Source of the DNA: Patiria miniata
Lineage: Eukaryota; Echinodermata; Asteroidea; Valvatida; Asterinidae
Assembly (NCBI RefSeq): GCF_015706575.1
Contig: NW_024037063.1
Location: 8,494,927-8,558,926 of the forward strand
DNA: 64,000 nucleotides
Direction of reading: 5' to 3'
Both the position numbers and the translations under genes were made by a program. Positions 51,301-59,968 of the stretch are shown piece by piece. The notes under the pieces are model-generated. The model saw only the letters and a program-made list of their open reading frames with translations. It was not told the origin of the DNA and searched no databases. Position 1 is the first letter of the stretch. The number at the start of each line of letters is the position of its first letter.

Positions 51301-54300
51301 TGAAAGTTGAGCACTACGGAATACGAGACAGCACCTTGGACTGGATCCAGGATTTCCTCCATAAACGATCCCAAGTTGTCCAAGTTGATGGTCAGAAGAG
51401 CACCGAATCCCAGGTAACGTCGGGAGTACCACAGGGTAGTGTCTTAGGCCCCTTATTGTTCCTAATTTTCATCAATGACCTACCTGACTGCGTCTCAACT
51501 TCCACAACAAGGCTGTTTGCTGACGACTGTATAGTCTACAGACGTATCTCATCCTCTGAAGACACAACCAGCCTTCAAAAAGATCTTGATGCCCTCCAAG
51601 ATTGGGAGTCCAAGTGGCTGATGAGGTTTAATGTAAAGAAATGCCAAGTCCTTCGAATCACCAACAAATGTAAACCCATCCTTGCATCATACACCATTCA
51701 TGGACACACCTTAGAAGTATCCAATTCTGTGAAGTACCTTGGAGTTCATCTCGACTCTCATCTCACCTTCAAGACCCATGTGGACACCATCAGCAAGAAA
51801 GCCAACCCCACCAGGGCTTTCTTGTCTCGCAACCTCAGACATTGTAGTCGTAAGGTGAAGGAAGCTGCCTACACAACATTTGTAAGACCTATAGTGGAAT
51901 ATGCCAGCTCTACATGGGACACCAACACTGAGCGGAACACTAAGAAGGTGGAACAGGTTCAGTGTAATGCAGCCCGCTTTGTCACAGGGGATTTTGACAG
52001 GACAAGCAGTGTCTCTGCTATGCTACAGGATCTCAACTGGCCATCCCTACAGGATCGACGTACTCACAGTCGCCTGGTTATGATGTACAAAATCAACTAC
52101 AACTTACTTGACATTGATGGGAACCAATATCTTACCCAACACGCTACATCAACCAGAGGCCACAATTCCCGATTCGTCATCCCACACACCAAGTCTTCAG
52201 TATACACCAACTCCTTCTTCCCACGCACTATCCGGGACTGGAACAGCCTTGCGGTAGACCCAGCGGAGTACAAGTCCCTCGACGCCTTCAAGCTGGCACT
52301 GAAGGATCACCCACTGAAGTAGACAGCACAACCAGCTTTTTTTCTTTTTACTTGCACATCTGTACGTGTACATATTTCTTTGCACTTGTCTGCACTTCTT
52401 GCTTAGACCCATGCGCAACACACAGTGCATTTATCCTCATGCATATGAGGCTGCACTATAAGGAAGGAAGGAAGGAAGGAAGTTGACTGTAGCTCAATTC
52501 TGAAAGATGCAATCAACTTCTTCTAGGAAAGTGTTTTTGTTTACACATGCACATCCAAATTGGAGCATTGTATACTGTACAATTTGTACATAAGGCAAAA
52601 TTTTGTTTTGACTGATTTTGGCTGATACCAGTTATCTATAAAGCTTATGCGTAACCCTTCAGTCCCCTCATTCTTTACCAAGTTACAATCATCATGACCG
52701 CTTCATTTTGGCCTAAGTTATAATAATGATACATGTACCTGAATATCCAGATCTTTTTCTTGAAAAGCTGAAAAATGAGCTGTAGCCATCTACATTAGCA
52801 ATGGAGTCATCCAACAGGTCTCCTGCACACAAAAAAGAAACCAAAACGGTCCATCAGCAAAGTAGTTTTGTCAAAAAAGTTACCTGGAGATCTACACTGC
52901 ATGTATTTGAATGAGATGAAAATTAAACTCTAGCTGAAAGTAAAATAGCCACATACATAATTTTTTTGTTGAAAAAGGACAGGGTTTTGATATTTGAGGA
53001 AAATTATGGGGTTTAAAACGATGACGGCGACTATGAAGCAACAAATGTGCACACACTGACAATAAACATGGCGAGAACTGTGTGAGCGTGTGGATTCACA
53101 CGGTAGGCCTGAAAATTGTAAAATTACTATTAATATCATTATCAAAATCTGGTAAGACTCTAGTCTGAAAATTTGGGACTTTCAATACTGTGTATGAGAG
53201 TCCCAAAACTCAAGGTATCCATATTGTGCAAAAGTTTGTGCTGCATAATAAAACCAGTGTGAATCAAATGTGCAAGCTTCTTACTCACTAGTTTCTTCAA
53301 TAATCCCTGAAACTTTTGCCTCGCAAAGATGCTGTTGTGAGCATTGCCTCACCAAAAATTCAGCTTTTAATTCTAATTTTACAGAGAGTTATCGAAATCC
53401 AAAATGTTGATGTGTACTGCCATGCATTGTGCAAAAAGACTCCTCAGCTATAACATTTTCATCGTGTAGATAAAACAGCGCCCTTTTGTTGATCCGAGTA
53501 AATTCAGAATGTTTCATTTTTTAACAGAGGGCACTTAAAAAACAAGTAAGCTGCAAGGCACTAAGTGCATCTACCCACAATACCTTGTGAATCACATGCA
53601 CGTTTCCAGATCGTGGAGAATGACATGGATGGTTTTTGAACTGCCAAAAACCTGCCTTAAAATTGGATTTAACTAAGGTCTCAAATTTCGCAGGTGACAT
53701 GCATGCAACTATAGCATTTTGTGAATAATTTCTCAACTAAGAGAATGGTTCTGAAAAGAACCAGAGGCTCTGGTTCTTTTCAGAACCATTCTCTTAGTTG
53801 AGAAATTATTCGCACATGGTGTTTAGTATCTCCACCATGCAAAGCCTCAAATCTTACTTATAGCATTTTGATGTATGTGTTGTGTGGGCATTAATTAGCC
53901 GAATGGTGAGTTAAAAAACGTCAGTAGTAATTTTGCACGTTTTCATGCACTCACGGTCCCAGTCTGGTAAGACTCTACTGTTCAAAATCTTTAAAAAATA
54001 GGGTCAATATAATTAAGACTAGAGTAAGACTAAGAGAAGGGAAAGAATGATGCAACCTAACCATGCTGACGCTGCTTTTTTCTTCATAATCATATATCAT
54101 CTCAATGCAGGTCAGTAATTGCAAACAAAATGATAAGACCATGGAGCTATAAGACAAAAATCTGGGACTTTGAGAAACATTTCCAAATTCCAGTTTTGTT
54201 GGGAAATACTTAAAATTTTCTTGACTCTCCACAGACTTTGTAAAATTGTAGTGTACACAACCGCTGTAGTGTCAGCCGCCGTCAGGTTGCAACATTCTTT

Positions 54301-54659
54301 CCAAACAAAGATTGCCTGCGGTTGCAAATGTCATTTTAGAGCAACAAAATCTTTTTAAGAATAAAGAAAGACTGGGAAGTGGGGTGTCCTAAACTCCACA
54401 ACCCGCTTCTAAATTCTAATGACACATTTAACATGTTTAATATGAAATGGACCTAAAGTAAAGAGGGCCGGGGCCCCCGCGGCCGCGACCGCGCCCGGTG
54501 CGGTCTGGTGGTGTAGCGAAGAAGGCCCAACTTACTGGTAACTTTAGTTTCCTGTAAGCAGACGATGTCTGCATCAAGCGAGTTCAATAGATCTTTGATG
54601 GCAACTTTTGATGCCCTGATTCCATTTATATTCCACGTTAAAATATTCATTTCTGACAA
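38307..54659 (-). CDS. APEX2: DNA-(apurinic or apyrimidinic site) endonuclease 2, complete gene
   Basis: Six exons on the minus strand, in coding order: 54659-54536, 52822-52739, 50479-50299, 46373-46227, 41061-40995 and 39389-38307. They join in frame to 561 codons. The enzyme cleaves DNA at abasic sites and removes blocked 3' ends with PCNA help in base-excision repair and ATR signalling, mainly in the nucleus. Exonuclease/endonuclease/phosphatase residues visible: Asn10 (WNINGIR), Glu37 (LQETK), Asn143/Tyr145 (NVYCP), Asp186 and Asn188 (GDIN), Asp291 (TRIDY) and His318 (GSDHCP). A Ser- and acid-rich loop (about 217-255) interrupts the nuclease fold. PIP-like motifs are at 350-357 (QQKLLSFF) and 419-426 (KGSLMNFF). 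A GRF zinc finger (Cys511 to Cys551) ends the protein. The human protein is about 520 residues. The start codon fits the family's N-terminus. Confidence 0.95.
40995..41061 (-). CDS. APEX2: APEX2 exon 5 (GDIN metal-site motif)
   Basis: A 67-base exon between a CTGTCCAG acceptor and a GTGAGT donor. It encodes HVVVVGDINASHRRIDNCDP, which carries the conserved Asp and Asn of the active site. It enters in phase 2 and leaves in phase 0. Confidence 0.93.
42820..43340. mobile_element. MITE-like element 1 with TTAA flanks (APEX2 intron 4)
   Basis: Terminal inverted repeats of about 25 bp: the left end reads TTAAAGGGAATGTACAACAT and the right end is its near reverse complement, ending CCCTTTAA. TTAA sits at both outer ends (42820-42823 and 43337-43340), the target duplication known for piggyBac-type elements. 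About 513 bp lie between. There is no transposase frame, so it is non-autonomous. Confidence 0.7.
44795..44818. repeat. Run of 24 G
   Basis: Uninterrupted G run followed by AGGGCAC. Similar runs are at 5179-5193, 23109-23121, 33566-33587, 45451-45462 and 48950-48959. Lengths of such runs are unreliable in assemblies. Confidence 0.9.
44924..45380. mobile_element. Large foldback element D (APEX2 intron 4)
   Basis: Two arms of roughly 200 bp (about 44924-45133 and 45160-45380) are reverse complements at about nine bases in ten. The innermost 32 bases (45102-45133 and 45160-45191) match exactly around a 26-base loop. The right arm has a small extra block near 45192-45202. A partial copy lies at 33566-33840, so this is a mobile family and not a local accident. 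No protein is encoded. Confidence 0.8.
46227..46373 (-). CDS. APEX2: APEX2 exon 4
   Basis: A 147-base exon beginning DADGISHDLVVINVYCPRAD and ending LRAEALVKAG. The acceptor is CACCCATAG and the donor is GCAG/GTTAGT. It is phase 2 on both sides. To stay in frame with exon 3, that exon must end at 50299, i.e. with a GC donor. Confidence 0.93.
47080..47625 (+). repeat. Possible LINE 3' untranslated tail
   Basis: T-rich sequence with GTCTGTCCGTTTGTGTCTGT runs into AATAAATGTC and ends in short repeats of the GAATTGATTT type. That pattern resembles the 3' end of CR1-like or related non-LTR elements. There is no coding part and no second copy in the window, so this is a weak call. Confidence 0.25.
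48490..48870. repeat. CTCAATCCTCCAAAATC-type local repeats
   Basis: The motif CTCAATCCTCCAAAATCAT and variants recur at irregular spacing, also in inverted form (TTTTGGAGGATGGAGG near 48849). There is no coding signal. Confidence 0.4.
49629..50085 (+). repeat. Dispersed repeat A, copy 2
   Basis: Inverted counterpart of 7330-7785. It lies in APEX2 intron 3, ending about 210 bp below exon 3 in coordinate terms. Blocks such as CCTGTGAGAGTTCTGAGTA and ACATGTTGATCATCATTTTT match in reverse. Confidence 0.7.
50299..50479 (-). CDS. APEX2: APEX2 exon 3 (with GC splice donor)
   Basis: A 181-base exon encoding VATYCRDCATPVRAEEGLTG, then DDVGCYGN, FTDEELQLLDSEGRAVMTQH and TVR. The acceptor is TACGCAG. 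The donor reads AG/GCAAGT, a consensus GC-type donor. The GT four bases further on (GTGATC) would add four bases and break the frame into exon 4. Confidence 0.92.
50603..51126. mobile_element. MITE-like element 2 with TTAA flanks (APEX2 intron 2)
   Basis: The left end TTAAAGGGACACTAGGTCCT and the right end (reverse complement TTAAAGGGGCACTAGGTCCT) form about 20-bp terminal inverted repeats. They differ at one base and have TTAA at both ends (50603-50606 and 51123-51126). The inner length is about 516 bp, nearly the same as element 1, but the sequence beyond the AGGG tip differs. There is no transposase frame. Confidence 0.7.
51300..52322 (+). pseudogene. Non-LTR reverse transcriptase fragment
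   Basis: The open frame is about 340 codons and continues upstream without a stop to 51264. Visible motifs: SGVPQGSVLGPLLFLIFIND (RT block 4), FADD (51516-51527, catalytic aspartates), YLGVHLDSHLTF (block 7), and the C-terminal region with IVEYASSTWD, VQCNAARFV and a RDWNSL-type end. These are marks of LINEs of the Jockey/CR1 group. The endonuclease and N-terminal RT blocks are absent, so the copy is dead on arrival. It was a mobile-element enzyme, not a host function. Confidence 0.85.
52461..52482 (+). repeat. AAGG tandem tail of the LINE
   Basis: Five to six AAGG units directly after the LINE 3' sequence. Short tandem tails of this kind are usual for these elements. Confidence 0.85.
52739..52822 (-). 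CDS. APEX2: APEX2 exon 2
   Basis: An 84-base exon between GTGTGCAG and CAG/GTACAT. It encodes DLLDDSIANVDGYSSFFSFS and RKRSGYSG, the conserved segment after the QETK motif. Confidence 0.93.
53723..53811. repeat. Perfect 89-bp palindrome (APEX2 intron 1)
   Basis: Arms of 44 bases, 53723-53766 and 53768-53811, are exact reverse complements around the single base at 53767. The centre reads CCAGAGGCTCTGG. Identity stops abruptly at both ends. It could be a young foldback insertion, a replication-template-switch product, or a read-folding artefact. Confidence 0.95.
54536..54659 (-). CDS. APEX2: APEX2 exon 1 with start codon
   Basis: Starts MSEMNILTWNINGIRAS and ends at CLQETKVT with donor ACCA/GTAAGT, phase 1. 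The ATG gives the short N-terminus that is usual for this family. Just inside intron 1 lies a very GC-rich stretch (54466-54520). Confidence 0.93.
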
Positions 54660-54735
54660 TCACAACAGAATAAACATCGATGCAAAAATCATTCGTGTTC
54701 GCGCGCTACGGAGGCCGCCATATTTTGTAAAGTCC
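54660..54735 (-). promoter_or_regulatory. Probable APEX2 promoter with YY1-like site
   Basis: About 55-65 bases before the APEX2 start codon, the coding strand carries AAAATATGGCGGC (complement of 54714-54726). It is close to the YY1 core found near initiation sites of housekeeping genes. It lies in a locally GC-rich patch (CGCGCGCTACGGAGG). No TATA box is seen. The transcription start itself is not visible. Confidence 0.35.
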
Positions 54736-55091
54736 GCCCTCTAGCGGTAAAATAATAATCTTCTACGGGCTACGGCTATGGCCGAGTATGGATTTGCATC
54801 TTGTTCACACTAGTTATTGCAGTCGTAGCCACAAAACAGCCAATTCGGATACGACCTTTTCGCTGTGTGCATGCACTCAGTGGCAATACGTGTAAATTTA
54901 CTGCACCGTGCAGAATCGCTAATTACTAGGCCTAATATTTTCATAATCTCGTCGTTGGTTGCACCATAATGTCGAGCATCAGATCATTAAAAGTGAGTAG
55001 TTTGTGTTGGCTAATTTTGAGACTGGCATTTGTATAGTCCGAGTCCGAGTATTAAACTACCGGTAGGGCAGCCGTAACGCATTTCCCATTT

Positions 55092-55425
55092 TCTATCGTT
55101 ACGGTAGACTGCAACTTTTATAAAAACATGACAAGAAAATATAAAATTAGAAGAAAAAAAGTGAATATGAACGTTATGAAATTCTGACTTTATTTCCCTT
55201 TTAAAAAAAATCCTCCAAAGCCTCAGGTTAGAAAAGGAAAAAAATTCGAGGGCAAAACTGGGATTCGAACCCGCAACCTCGCGGTGCAAAATCCTACCCT
55301 CTATCGACTGAGCTGTCGCACTGCTCACTAATGTGTGTGGAAACAAATAATTATATACCTGCGTGCGTATCAAAAAAGTATCGTAGAGGGCGCTAAACAA
55401 TGACTGCCGTAACGATAGCCACTTC
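55092..55425. repeat. Inverted flanks around SINE-like repeat C
   Basis: CTATCGTTACGGTAG near 55092 recurs inverted as CTGCCGTAACGATAG near 55410, enclosing the SINE-like repeat. Together with the different inverted flanks around the 27.5 kb copy, this suggests insertion into hairpin-forming targets or a composite element. Confidence 0.5.
55110..55402 (-). mobile_element. tRNA-derived SINE-like repeat C, better-preserved copy
   Basis: On the minus strand the RNA polymerase III A-box region (CAGCTCAGTCGATAGAGG, complement of about 55298-55315) is followed at normal tRNA spacing by the B box GGGTTCGAATCC (complement of 55261-55272). An AT-rich body then follows. The 5' and 3' ends of the tRNA-like part do not pair as an acceptor stem, so this is not a working tRNA gene. 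A second copy is at 27508-27790. Confidence 0.7.
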
Positions 55426-55429
55426 AAAT

Positions 55430-55645
55430 AAACAACTGGAACAACCTCCCAGCCTACGTCGTAAATGCCATGAATGTCAACCAGTTCAAGAATAGATTTG
55501 ACAGTTACTTGAAAGAATCTGGATATGGGGTCTTAAAAGGCATTAAGCCTATAATTGATAATCCCATCAAATCTTAAGTGTAAGTGTAGGACTCTACGGA
55601 TCGCTTTTTAACATTTGGGACATGGTCGGGCGATAGTAGAGTCCT
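55430..55645 (+). mobile_element. LINE 3'-end fragment E
   Basis: A short frame reads NNWNNLPAYVVNAMNVNQFK, NRFDSYLKES and ends at a TAA near 55574. This is the C-terminal tail typical of non-LTR reverse transcriptases (WNxLP...FK). The following untranslated stretch (about 55585-55640) recurs inverted at 63895-63962. It is severely 5'-truncated. Confidence 0.65.
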
Positions 55646-55704
55646 ACTAGGTACATACAATGTAGCCTTGCTTTTTTTTAATACCACTTTCACTTGTACT
55701 CCCA

Positions 55705-55790
55705 ATCAAAATCTTCAGATTTCACCCCCAAAGCAGTCACAGGGCACTTTGATTGGTCACCTGGATTGGTCGAAATCTGAAGATTTTGAT
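55705..55790. repeat. Perfect 19-bp inverted repeat inside LINE tail E
   Basis: ATCAAAATCTTCAGATTTC (55705-55723) is the exact reverse complement of 55772-55790. It lies in a segment of about 175 bp that is absent from the related copy near 63890, so it looks like a separate insertion. Confidence 0.8.
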
Positions 55791-56114
55791 AATGGTCATT
55801 GATACCACCATGTATTATGAGGGAAAAATCGGATACCCGAACACCACTTACCTGCCGCCAAACAAATAAATGTTCACCTCACCTTGTGATTTCAACCAAG
55901 AGGAATCCAGGAAACAGCGGACATGCGAAAAAAAATTAGTAAAAATGTGTTTTTAGAGCACATTTTGCATGCACATGTAGTGCAGATCTGAGTTGAAGCA
56001 GCCGGTCAAAACTGATTGAAGTGTCTGGAACAGCGGTACATTATACGCATGACATCGATAACCATAACGTCGCATGAGCCGGCCAATGATAGTGCAATAC
56101 GTCATTATGAATAT

Positions 56115-56964
56115 TGTGGCGGGAATATCTGTGACCCGATCCGTAGTCCCTTTACCCAGACAACCTAGCTAAGGATCAGTACCCCAGCAGCCGGGAATGC
56201 AGGCCCGTTTGGATGGAAATATACCGCCCTATACGCGTAGCAGCACTCACCCATGCCCCTCAACCTCAAAGATGGACAAGGACAGACAATTAAGTACACA
56301 ACAGTCAATGACCTCAATTACTGCTTGATTTATTTACACAGAATCAATGTCATATGATGGACCTCTCGTTAAATTATAATGTTAGCCTCTAATAAGTGAT
56401 TGGTCTCCGAGCCTCTCAATTATCTCTGTAGGGGTAGCCTCGCATTAGCCGCTACGGTAAGGCAGTGCTGGGCAGCACGGCGATGCCTGGCTGGGGATAG
56501 CCTCTGAATCCCGGGTAAGAACCGTACGCCTCTAGCGTTCCTGTGCGCCTCCACTCTCCCGCCCTCCACCGTTTCCAGTCGCAATCCTTCCTCGAGGCGG
56601 CGGGTAGATGAGCGCGCCCTTCCGGCTCCGTCACGTTACAATCGGCAGATCGCTGTATGTCGCTCCGCCTCCAGTAGCCTCCGCGGACTCCGTGCCTCCT
56701 TATGCCAGCCCGACTTCACCGCACCACCCAGCACACGCCCGTCAGCGCGCGCAAGCTAATTTGCCTACCGTCTCTTCCCCGTCGATGATCTCGGCGTACG
56801 CTCGGAAGGTTGTGTCTGAGATAAGCCTAATTTGTGACTGTGTGTGTCTGAGCTGAGTCTACCTGAGCTGAGTCTGTCTCGCAACTGCCCCGGGGCCTTA
56901 TATAGGGCCCACAGCCGCGAGCGCGCCCTCTCTAGACTACGCTGCTATAGTAATTTGCGCCACA
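56115..56964 (-). repeat. 3' LTR
   Basis: 850 bp with TGTGGCG/CGCCACA inverted termini. On the coding strand it has a TATA-like CTATATAAGG (near 56895-56905) and AATAAA (complement of 56329-56334). It differs from the other LTR at five positions that I could count. Confidence 0.95.
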
Positions 56965-56966
56965 AA

Positions 56967-56977
56967 GCCTCCTTCTT
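56967..56977 (-). other. Polypurine tract
   Basis: AAGAAGGAGGC on the coding strand, directly inside the 3' LTR. This is the expected site of plus-strand priming. Confidence 0.7.
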
Positions 56978-57283
56978 AGCATGAACGTCCTCGTTCATAA
57001 CAGCTAAAGAAAGACCTGATATTCAAAAGCAAATTACTCAAAACTTTCTTATCAAAACTTTTAATCTAAACAACGAAAAGGTCCATAACTTCAACACGTC
57101 GGCGCCTCTTTATACATGCACCTCATAAAAGAAACATAGTTAACTTTATAAAACTCTGAGAAAACTTGATAGAAAACTTTATAAACTTTTAAGAAACTTT
57201 AAGAAAACTTATTTAAAGGTTATAGAAAACTCTGTATAAACTTAAGAAATGATGGCTTAGAGAAACGAGCCTAATCAGTGCTG

Positions 57284-57655
57284 TTACTTCTTGCGGAAAT
57301 CTTGGTCGAACTGGACATCGTACACCCTCTCCAACCGCTGCTCACGAACTTTCACACCCTCCTTGTACTCGAGGGTGGTCGACACCTCCTTCACTCGGGT
57401 AACCCTGCCCCTCAGTACCTCTTCCAGGGATGTCACGTGGATTGGGCGCAGATCCTCTCGGATGTGCGCAGCTGCTCCGTTGTTGGGTGCTGCCTCAGCC
57501 GCCTCATGTTGTTGCAACTCTTCCGCCTCCTCTTCACTGCTCTCCACGTGGTCCTGCTGGGCCATAAGGAGCATCCCCCGAGGCTTACCACCAAGTGGCT
57601 TACGCACTGGGGCTGGCACATCTTCTTCTAGCAAGGACAAAGAGGCCGGTGACAA
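57284..57655 (-). CDS. Accessory protein of the retrotransposon, acidic C-terminal part
   Basis: A 123-codon frame with a Glu-rich segment (VESSEEEAEELQQHEAAEAA) and a basic end. The frame is open further upstream to about 57712, where it meets the zinc-finger frame in a different register at a run of five C (coding strand). The two frames therefore probably were one protein of about 310 residues, broken by a single-base change, or are joined by ribosomal slippage. No catalytic motif is seen. It ends in the region before the polypurine tract. Confidence 0.5.
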   Translation of the reverse strand: MSPASLSLLEEDVPAPVRKPLGGKPRGMLLMAQQDHVESSEEEAEELQQHEAAEAAPNNGAAAHIREDLRPIHVTSLEEVLRGRVTRVKEVSTTLEYKEGVKVREQRLERVYDVQFDQDFRKK

Positions 57656-57681
57656 AGACAGTCCTCCACTCGCCTCCGGTC

Positions 57682-58206
57682 CTACAATCGAGAGATCCAG
57701 GGGGCCTCCTTGAGTGATTGTACTCTGCTTAGCGACTTCCGCTTGGCTGGCGGTTCCTCCTGTGCCTCTGGCTCACTTTGAGTCGGTCGCTTCTCTCCCC
57801 GTGGTTGTTCGTCGACGTCGTCTTCCTGATGGAGTATACGTAGGGCCTCTGCCCACGTCTCAGCATCTCCAAGATCCTTCACCTTCCGTCCCTCTGGTCT
57901 CTTCACCACCATCCGTCTGGTCTCCTTTGCCGCTTTTTCTCCCTCTTCCGAACGTCGCCGCTGCGCCCGCTCTCTCTCAGTCTCCAAGGGGAGAAGATCC
58001 ACCTCATGGATGTGGGCCTCGTGATTCTGACGGTAGTGTCTTCGCAAGTTATCCTTCCTCGTACTCTTGAAGGGACACCGTACGCACCAAGCGAAGATCT
58101 GAGACGGGCCATGACCCACCTGTCTATGTCGGGCCAGGCTGGTCCTATGCTGAAACGTCAGTGAGCACTCTTCACATTGGAACTTTTTCTTTTCCTGCTC
58201 CTTCAT
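57682..58206 (-). CDS. C2H2 zinc-finger accessory protein of the retrotransposon
   Basis: 174 codons in the position where other LTR elements carry env or nothing. There are two C2H2 fingers near the N-terminus: FQCEECSLTFQHRTSLARHR (Cys-x2-Cys-x12-His-x4-His) and FAWCVRCPFKSTRKDNLRRH (same spacing). A long basic and acidic mixed helix-like stretch (ETERERAQRRRSEEGEKAAK) and a nuclear-signal-like PAKRKS follow. The start overlaps the end of the integrase-tail frame by about 35 bases. The C-terminal continuation is in another frame after about 57705. Such fingers usually bind nucleic acid; its role for the element is unknown. Confidence 0.75.
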   Translation of the reverse strand: MKEQEKKKFQCEECSLTFQHRTSLARHRQVGHGPSQIFAWCVRCPFKSTRKDNLRRHYRQNHEAHIHEVDLLPLETERERAQRRRSEEGEKAAKETRRMVVKRPEGRKVKDLGDAETWAEALRILHQEDDVDEQPRGEKRPTQSEPEAQEEPPAKRKSLSRVQSLKEAPWISRL

Positions 58207-58723
58207 TGTGTTCAGTCGTCGTCACAGGATCATTCTCCGTGTCCTGCATAGTCTCTGTAATTCCGTCTCCGTCAATGCTCCCTATGTCAAGTACTGGGTC
58301 AGTTTGTGTGTCCTCCTCTACACCTCTGTCAGGAATCGTTTCCTCGTCACTCCTCTGGTGATGCCTCCCTGCAGGCGATCGCTCCTGATCCACATGAGGC
58401 GGAGTTTCAGTGACTTGTCTCAGAGGTTCTGTTTGCCAAGACTCCATAGGAGTGCCTTTGTAAGGCTTCAGTCTATCGAAATGAACCACGAGCATCTTTC
58501 CTCTGGGTTTGTCTTGTACCCTGTAGTTTACGTCTGACAGCTTCCTTATGATGAGGTACGGCCCTTCCCATCTTGAAACTAACTTCTGGGAGGCCCCTTT
58601 CTTCCTTGCATGGTTATACAACCAGACGAAGTCACCTTCCTCATAACCTGCACCCTCAACTCGTCTGTCGTACGACAACTTTTGGCGTCTAGCACTAGTC
58701 TTGGTTTGAGGACTATCTTCCAC
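58172..58723 (-). pseudogene. Integrase C-terminal remnant of pol
   Basis: The frame holds the post-catalytic part of a gypsy integrase: RRQKLSYDRRVEG, DFVWLYNHARKKG, SRWEGPYLIIRKLSDVNYRV and HFDRLKPY. The last three are the usual C-terminal barrel. Neither the HHCC zinc-binding domain nor the D,D-35-E core precedes it. The upstream frame runs directly from the post-RNase H spacer into this region out of register, with the junction at about 58700-58720. The tail beyond KPY is a Glu- and Thr-rich linker that overlaps the next frame. Confidence 0.85.
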
Positions 58724-59937
58724 TTTACCTCCCTACCGTCGTTCGATTCCCATCGCCGACATAACACTGACTGTCTCATCTCTAGTTGGTCCCATTGCGA
58801 CCAATAAACTTTGACCGCAGTTGCACGGGAGGACATGCTCTTCCAATCTGGCCTCTGACCTGACTCCTCTTTCCCAAGTACTACCCAGGCAATGGAGGGG
58901 TCTTTCAGCTGACCCTCCCGCAATTCGTCTGTGGTAACGTTTGGCTCGGCAACAACCACTCTCACATCCGCCGGCATAGGTGCCTCTACAGTATCGTCGT
59001 CCACTCGTCCACATTGCTTGCACGGTCGACGTGACAGGCCGTCTGCATTTCCATGTTTCTTCCCAGGGCGATGAACTATTTCATAGTTGTACTGCCCAAG
59101 CACCTCCAGCCATCGAGCGATCTGCCCCTCTGGGTTCTTAAAAGTGACTAACCACTTTAATGCCGCATGGTCCGTTCGTACAGTTATCTCTTGTCCGTAT
59201 AGGTACTGCTTGAAGTGTTTAAGATAGACAATAATTGCAAGGAGCTCTCTGCGCGTCACGCAATAATTCCTCTCGGGCTTGGAGAGTGTACGGCTCGCGT
59301 AGGCAATAACGCGCTCCTCTCCATTTTGCACTTGAGACAAAACAGCTCCGATGCCGACTCCGCTAGCATCTGTATCCAATATGAACTTGCCCTCGGGTTC
59401 TGGGTATGCCAGTATTGGCGCCTCTTGCAGGTGAGTCTTCAAGGTTTGGAACGCCTCCTGGCATTCGTCACTCCAGTGGAAGACACGTGCTTTCTCAGTT
59501 AGCCTATGGAGCGGGCGAGCCACATCAGCAAAACCTCTGATGAATCTTCTATAATACGAGGCCAACCCAAGAAAACTCCTCAGTCCTCGGACGTCAGTCG
59601 GAGTTGGCCAAGATCTTATCGCCTCCAGCTTGTCTGGATCGGTAGATACTCCCTCCGGGGACACCACATGTCCCAGATACTTAACCTGCTGTCGGAAGAG
59701 GTGGCATTTCCCTGGCTTTAATTTAAGTCCAGCCCCACGTAACCTCTGCAGAACCTCCCTCAAACGGTTGATTTCCTCCATGATGGTTCGTCCATACACA
59801 ATAACATCGTCTAAATAGACGAGCAAGGTTTCCCACTGGAGGCCACGCATTATCCTCTCCATGAGCCTCTCGAATGTGGCGGGGGCATTGCACAGACCGA
59901 AGGGCATAACCCTCCAGCTGTACAATCCCCCGCGCAC
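58579..59937 (-). pseudogene. Pol: reverse transcriptase second half and RNase H
   Basis: Begins MRGGLYSWRVMPFGLCNAPA and contains the catalytic LLVYLDDVIVYGRT. The RT thumb region YLGHVVSPEGV, the RNase H start FILDTDASGVGIGAVLSQ, the RNase H motif TVRTDHAALKWL and the post-RNase H HRPGKKHGNADGLSRRPC follow. After a spacer it runs out of frame into the integrase tail and stops. It lies in a different register from the upstream protease-RT frame; the break is at about 60006-60009. Broken as a polyprotein unless the break is a sequencing error. Confidence 0.9.
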
Positions 59938-59968
59938 AACAAAGGCAGACTTCTTCTGAGCCTCTTCA

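Larger units (their letters stand above)
51267..52482 (+). mobile_element. 5'-truncated LINE in APEX2 intron 2, antisense to the gene
   Basis: Carries the C-terminal part of a reverse transcriptase frame and ends in an AAGG tandem tail (52461-52482). The 5' end, near 51267, cuts into the palm domain at a position matching the FDKV segment. It is inserted in the opposite orientation to APEX2. Confidence 0.8.

Noticed and set aside
55250..55320. Functional tRNA gene on the minus strand
   Set aside because: A and B boxes are present, but no acceptor stem can form and a second degenerate copy with the same AT-rich body exists; it is a SINE.
56452..56634. Open frames inside the LTRs (also 63081-63263 and the plus-strand ones)
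   Set aside because: They occur identically in both LTRs because the LTRs are copies; no domain and no independent support.
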